Below, piece after piece: positions 59,018 to 64,000 of a stretch of 64,000 nt of DNA (the first letter of the stretch is position 1; the number at the start of each line of letters is the position of its first letter). The notes under the pieces were generated by a model. That model worked only from the letters and a program-made list of their open reading frames with translations. It had not been told where the DNA came from and ran no database searches. The translations under genes and the position numbers were made by a program. The DNA lies in NCBI GenBank assembly GCA_022315425.1, contig JAIUPT010000004.1, positions 1 to 64,000 of the forward strand, given 5' to 3'. Source of the stretch: Pseudevernia furfuracea. Lineage: Eukaryota > Ascomycota > Lecanoromycetes > Lecanorales > Parmeliaceae.

Positions 59018-62000
59018 ATGAGTTTCAAGATACTCCTCTGTCTTGACAGACAGGCTAGCCGACTGGGCAGACCACAGATCGGTGGGGTCAGCACGATGCC
59101 GAGCAACTTCATAGTCGACGTTCGTCTAAAAGAGAATGACACGGTATATGTCCAGCTCATCATCGTTGAATAACTGGATCAATTGCCTTTAGTCGCAGTG
59201 TGATAGCATGTCACAGTCGTCGGCCCTGCATGCGCTTGTCTTTCGCCTTTCCTTGCGGCTGACGCTACAGGGTGAGCATGACGCGTTTCTGGCTGTGTAG
59301 TTGGTGGGACAGGTGTTACAGTTACCGGTCCTCCGAGATGCCGGTCTTGCCAAGTTGCATCAGAGGACAGCACAGACCCTACAAACAGCTGCTGGTGCTC
59401 AACCGGCAGAACTAGCAGCGCCACCTGCTGGTGGCTCACTTGTGCACTTCTTGACGCAAGCTGGCAAGTACTTTGGCAAGGACCCCACCAATGTGGGAGG
59501 CTGTGGGCCAGGGCAAGGTATGCCAGCGACCATTTCAGCAAGACGTGCCTCCATAAAGTCCTAGCCGCACTGCTTTCATGCAACATGCTGAGGACTGGGT
59601 GATTCTGCAATAACCTGCTTGAAGGATGGACCCAGCGACAGTCTGCAGTTCAACGAGGTTGCATACCTCTGCAATTTCAGGAGGTGGCATACCTGTGTGA
59701 TTGGGTCAGGGCCAGCACACCTGTGTGATTGGGTCAGGGCCAGCATGGCAGTGTGCAGCAGGACCAAAGCATACCACCCATCCAACATCTATTCAGCATG
59801 GCATTCAGGCAACACTGGGACCATAATCTCTTGCTGCAGGTGGATGTCATAGAAGACGAGGCTGCTGGAAAGCGCACAATCAGGACCACCACCATCTGTT
59901 GGGGCAATAAGCTGAGCCTGTTGGTCAGCACTCCCTTTTATGACCCACGCCTACCTGCCAATGCAAAACGATCCAGACTCGGACTTTTCCCCAGGCCCAG
60001 ATTGAGCTGAATACAGAGGCAGACTGGCAGAAGGTACCCCTGCATGCCCAATACCCACCTGCTGCCCATCACCAGCTGCACCTGCTGGAGCCTGACTGCC
60101 TAGCATTCCATCCATCATACTTTTCATTGGGACTGTATCTTCCTGGCTGTGCCTTGTACATACCAATTCTGTCCTAAGTGCTGCTTTCTTTGGTCAATAC
60201 TACAATTCATTTGACCAGGTGCCACTTCAACTCATGGATCTGCATGGTTCTCGCTGCAGTTCACTGCTGACCAGCCATGGAGTCCAACCACCCGCAGGCA
60301 CAAGATTGGCTTCCTACTCAAAGCCAAGCTCCTCACAGGAGACGCAGCACTTCAGCTAGAGGTACTGAATGTTAGCAGCCATGCACTGCACAGTGCACAT
60401 ACACCCCTTTCATCTGCTGTTGCTGATGCATATAACCTCCTTTGCATCAAAACCTCTCATACTGATTTATGTCCATCATGTTCACGTCACAGCCGTTTGA
60501 TCTGAGTACCAGATGTTGACAGTTTTGACAAGCGATAAGCTATTGGCACTGTGCAGTTGTAACTGAGTCTCTTTTCCTACATCTGCATCTTGCTGCTAGA
60601 AGGAACAATAGTGAAGTAATGCTGGACTCAGCAGCAGCAACAGCCTTGCCACATGAGCAATCACAGCAGAAAACCACCATTTTGTCTATGCGATAAAACA
60701 GAGATGCATGGCACAATGCATGCTACGCAGGCAGGAGATACAAACCCTTATGCAGCATTATTATCATGAGCAGCAGCAGCAGCTGAAATAGCAGCTCCAG
60801 CAGATAGGCTTAGTCAGAGCGGGCTGTCACAGCGTATACAACAGGAGACAGTCAAACAAAGTATGATGAGGGTGAGGTGTGATGCAGGGGCGCGCACGGC
60901 ATGTGGGAGCTGTCTGTCAATAAGGCTCATCACGCTGACATGGTTGAAGACTTGCTGGAAGCCCTTGTGGCACAGCTGGCCTGCCCAGACCTGCAGGTTT
61001 GCATTCTCCACTGGATTGGTTTGATCCTGACCGCATAACAAAGCACATCAGACATTGTTAGGCCCTGCCATACCCAAGGCTGACTTCCTCAGACAGCAAG
61101 GGACTGTGGTTCTGGTTTGGCATGGGAGCTGTCCGTGCATGACTCGTGAATGACACAGCATGAGACTGCATTGGTGCTTTACGCACTGCGTAACTGTTTG
61201 GAGTCTAGAGCTCATGGCATACCTGCATATCCCTGTGCAAGTGTGAAAGCCTTATGCTGGCCTATAAGCTAGGCACAAGTATGAAAGCCTTGTGCTGGCT
61301 CAAGTATGAAAGCCTTGTGCTGGCTCAGTGATAACATGCAGCTGCTGTGTTGCTAAGTCATGTGTAACCTGGCATCAGCAAACTCGTACCTGGATGTCAT
61401 GTCTACAGGTGGTTCAGCGCTAGCCGCAGCTGGATGTGTGGGCTCTGCGCGACATCCAGCCGCACTCGCCACCTCTTGACTGAGATTGGGGCTGTGGAGG
61501 CTCTGCTCAGCATGCTGCAGAGACTCTGACCACTGATCCACTTCAGCAAGTGGGCTGTTGCAGGTGCCTCTGTGGTACCGGACTGCATCCAAGTGCCCAG
61601 CCACAGCAGTCTGAGCGGTGATGAGTTGCAGGTGCCTGCGCTGCTGATGCACATGTTGTGTTGAGCAGCAAGCCAAGCAGCTCATTGCAGCAGCGCAACT
61701 GAAAGTGACATCATGTATCAAAGCTTTTTTTCATAGGGTTGCCAGATGACTGTGCTAGTAGATGCTGCAGCTGTCCAGCCCTGCTTTCACACAGGTCTGA
61801 GGTATGCTGTGCACTGTGCTGTGCACACAGCCTGAGCTGCTTGTGGACCATGCCGTGTCATGCTGTGCCGTGTGCCGTGCCGTGCCGTGCCGTGCCGTTG
61901 CCGTGCCGTGCCGTGCCGTGCTGTGCTCCTGTGCTGTGCCATGCTGTGCTGTGCTGTGCTGTGCCTGTGCTGTGCTGTGCTGTGCTGTGCTGTGCATGTG

Positions 62001-63770
62001 CTGTGCTATGGTTGCTCTGTGCTGCGCCAAGCTATGTGCAAGCTGAGATGGTTCTGGGGGTGATGCACACAGGGTTTCCTTGCTGGGTGCCCTGTCAGTG
62101 CTGCTTGTGGATGGGGCATGTCGCGCCCCTCTGCTAGCAGCAGAGCCCGGGCTGGCAACCCTATATCAAGCTGTGCAGCAGGCTTCCAGGGTACAGCCCA
62201 ACCCTGGCAGGGTGAGAGGAGAACCCTAGCCGCCAGAACCCTGTGCAGCTGCATCCAGCGAGATAAGCCAAGTCAGAAGGAGCATCATTACCTCAGGTGG
62301 GAATGTGGATGAAACCTAATCATGACTAACTTCATTCAGGCAGATGTGCATCACCAGGCAGAATGTATGCATCAGACTCATACAGACGCACCCATACCAG
62401 GCAGTGGAGCTATGACCCTAAGCTGCAGCAACAGTTTGCTTGAGTGGTACAACCTACAATACTTTGTGGACAGTGATTACGCCTTAAGGACAGCGATTGT
62501 CAGTGAGCCATATTTGGACTTCAGCAGTTTTGCTTCTTGCATTTCTGCCAACTCCTGCATGAAGTTCAAGACAGCTTTTCAACCTGCCCCTTGGAGAGAA
62601 ATACTCTGAGCATCACTGCCAGCATTCATTGCCAACTTCATTGCCAGCATCATTGCTAGCAATCACACTTCATCTACATCAGAAACACAGGGACTTTAGC
62701 TTTTGCTTCTGCACAGGACACTTCAGAACCCAGAAAGTTCATGCGGCACCCCTAGCATGTGTTGCTTTGCTGTAGAAATGCAAAAGCAATAACGACAAGA
62801 CGACGCAGTCAGGTGGTCAATATAAAGAAGCTCGAGATGATCCCAAATTGGGCCCAAGCTTCCCTTGTTGCTTGCTGTAGGGTCGTTGCCAGCAATCATG
62901 ATCTTGATGCAGAAAGACCCCAGAGTCAGAGTCAGGAGGTGGGGACACAGCAGTGTTGCTTCTGCATGGCTGCTGCCCTGGCAGGCCTGATTCTGGATAG
63001 GAAGCCATGGAGGTGGTGTGGTGCCCAGCGCCAGGAAGCTGCACCCCTCTTTGAAAACTGCCTCTCCCTGCTTGCCCGCACTCTGGAAATCCCTTGAGCC
63101 CCAAGCTCAGGTGGGGGCTGCAGCTGCCAGAAAGGGAAAACAAGTGCTTTTCAGCGATTATAACAGGAGCCTCCTGAGGTGGCAGCCTGGAGCAGCTGCC
63201 ACCTTGAGATTGGTCTCACTGCCATGTAAAGCTGCTGCATTGTATGCACATTGCATGCACATTGCTGCATGTGATGTGGCTGATATTACAGCATTCTTGT
63301 GGCATCACAAGAAACACGTTCAGGAGCCAAAGTCATTAAACAAATTGTGGCTAGTATGCTCAGAGTACCTGTCATGTAGCTCACATGCTTCAGGACAGTC
63401 TTTCAGCAGAGGTCAAGAGATGGCATCTCAGCCTCCAAGTCTCATGTTCAAGAAACATGCAGGCACTATCATCAGTATGAAGCCCAAGAGCGTTTCACCT
63501 GATGGGATAATGTCCAGGGTTATGTTGCTCAGCTCCTCTGACATGTACCAGCGCACACCGTAAGGCCAAGATTTGTTACATGCATACACCCGTAAGGCTA
63601 AGATTTGCTGGTATCACAGGAGATGACAGACAGAGACACTGCTGTGAAGCTTGCTGAGGCAGCTGGGCAGGCGGTGTGGGGCTCAGCCTACCACACCATA
63701 GCCATCCCCCGGGGGGCATCAAGGCCGCCCACCTCTCCCTGCTCAGTCACATAGGCCCTCTGCACACCAC
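59018..63770 (+). CDS. Armadillo-repeat protein, partial
   Basis: Candidate start 59018 (MSFKILLCLDRQASRL) or 59096 (MPSNFIVDVRLKENDT), exon end 59143. Next are 59301-59517 (LVGQVLQLPVLRDAGLAKLH, FLTQAGKYFGKDPTN), 59840-60033 (VDVIEDEAAGKRTIRTTTIC, then, after a frame step at CCCC 59989-59992, AQIELNTEADWQK) and 60260-60361 (FTADQPWSPTTRRHKIGFLL). Armadillo-like helices appear at 60888-60996 (GMWELSVNKAHHADMVEDLL, ALVAQLACPDLQ) and about 61409-61530 (SRTRHLLTEIGAVEALLSML). They recur at about 63030-63135 (LARTLEI, then PQAQVGAAAARKGK) and 63619-63770 (DTAVKLAEAAGQAVWGSAYH, GGIKAAHLSLLSHIG). Frames break at 63091-63093 and at the C5/G6 run 63706-63716. Armadillo repeats are protein-binding scaffolds; the N-terminal half is not recognised. 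The gene may run past the right edge, and more than one gene is possible. Confidence 0.5.
59663..59742. repeat. 30-bp tandem duplication
   Basis: Adjacent copies of CACCTGTGTGATTGGGTCAG followed by GGCCAGCA, plus a partial upstream copy. Lies upstream of the exon at 59840 in the armadillo-repeat gene. Confidence 0.75.
61232..61326. repeat. About 24-bp tandem repeat, three to four copies
   Basis: Units of AAGTATGAAAGCCTTGTGCT plus GGCTC, in an apparent intron of the armadillo-repeat gene. Confidence 0.75.
61858..62010. repeat. GTGCC / GTGCT pentanucleotide array
   Basis: About 150 bp of 5-bp units, mostly GTGCC in the left half and GTGCT in the right half, with a few breaks. It yields Cys/Val/Ala-rich open frames on the plus strand and Thr/Ala/Gln-rich frames on the minus strand, which are artefacts of the repeat. 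Confidence 0.9.
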
Positions 63771-64000
63771 TTGTAGTAAGCCTCAGCCCAAGCTTAGTCA
63801 CCCATACCGTGAGTTCCTATTCCTGCTCTTCGGCCTGTACCCTCCACAAAATTGGCAACTTCTTTGGCAAGTACTGACATGGTCAACAAACACCAGTGCC
63901 CAACAGAGATCATTGGCTCACTGAAATCATTGAATCAGTGAAACATTCATGAAAATCCCGACTTCTGGGACAGGCAAAACCCTGGGATCAACTGTAGACT

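Noticed and set aside
61739..62137. Cys-rich proteins across the pentanucleotide array
   Set aside because: Open frames on both strands are forced by the GTGCC/GTGCT repeat and have no homologous features.

Overview
The window is nuclear DNA from a green-lineage (Viridiplantae) eukaryote, most likely a unicellular green alga. Genes are cut into short exons by GT-AG introns, usually with TGCAG acceptors. CAG/CTG tracts and short minisatellites are common, and genes lie on both strands in head-to-head pairs. Several proteins match the land-plant version of their family: AFG1-like ATPase, PRMT4/CARM1, BRO1-domain protein, dCMP deaminase with an N-terminal membrane anchor, ASNSD1, Alfin-like protein and an OB-fold SOSS-B-like protein. 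No rRNA, confident tRNA, CRISPR array, operon or complete transposon was seen.

Layout, left to right. 183-1030 (-): 3' end of an unrecognised gene. About 4.9-7.2 kb (-): R3H-type, probably G-patch, RNA-binding protein. 7.6-8.9 kb (-): unrecognised protein. 9.0-17.3 kb (-): large FG-repeat/SAC3/GANP mRNA-export protein. 18.9-23.5 kb (+): AFG1/LACE1-type mitochondrial AAA ATPase. 24.5-25.7 kb (+): unknown candidate. 28.2-29.3 kb (-): dCMP deaminase. 30.5-35.8 kb (+): PRMT4/CARM1. 36.3-37.5 kb (-): EMAP II/AIMP1-type tRNA-binding protein. 37.7-38.6 kb: 204-bp tandem repeat with an open frame. 38.7-41.0 kb (-): BRO1-domain protein. 41.7-46.2 kb (+): low-complexity, probably nuclear protein. 47.4-52.6 kb (+): asparagine synthetase domain protein (ASNSD1), with a long foldback hairpin in an intron. 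53.5-54.2 kb (-): SOSS-B-like ssDNA-binding protein. 55.3-57.1 kb (-): Alfin-like protein that appears to end in a Tudor-like module instead of a PHD finger. 57.5-57.7 kb (+): mitochondrial BolA. 58.2-58.8 kb (-): SDHAF1-type LYR protein. 59.0 kb to the right edge (+): armadillo-repeat protein.

The genes are ordinary housekeeping functions and do not form one pathway. Loose themes are mRNA export and RNA binding, chromatin or arginine methylation, and mitochondrial assembly (AFG1, BolA, SDHAF1). The strongest whole-window signal is that almost every conserved gene contains one or more single-base frame breaks. They sit mostly in or beside short homopolymers, and one base restores a family-conserved reading. 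This is best explained by unpolished long-read assembly error, so automated gene models here will be fragmented. All exon limits below come from reading frames, splice dinucleotides and remembered family motifs, not from an alignment.
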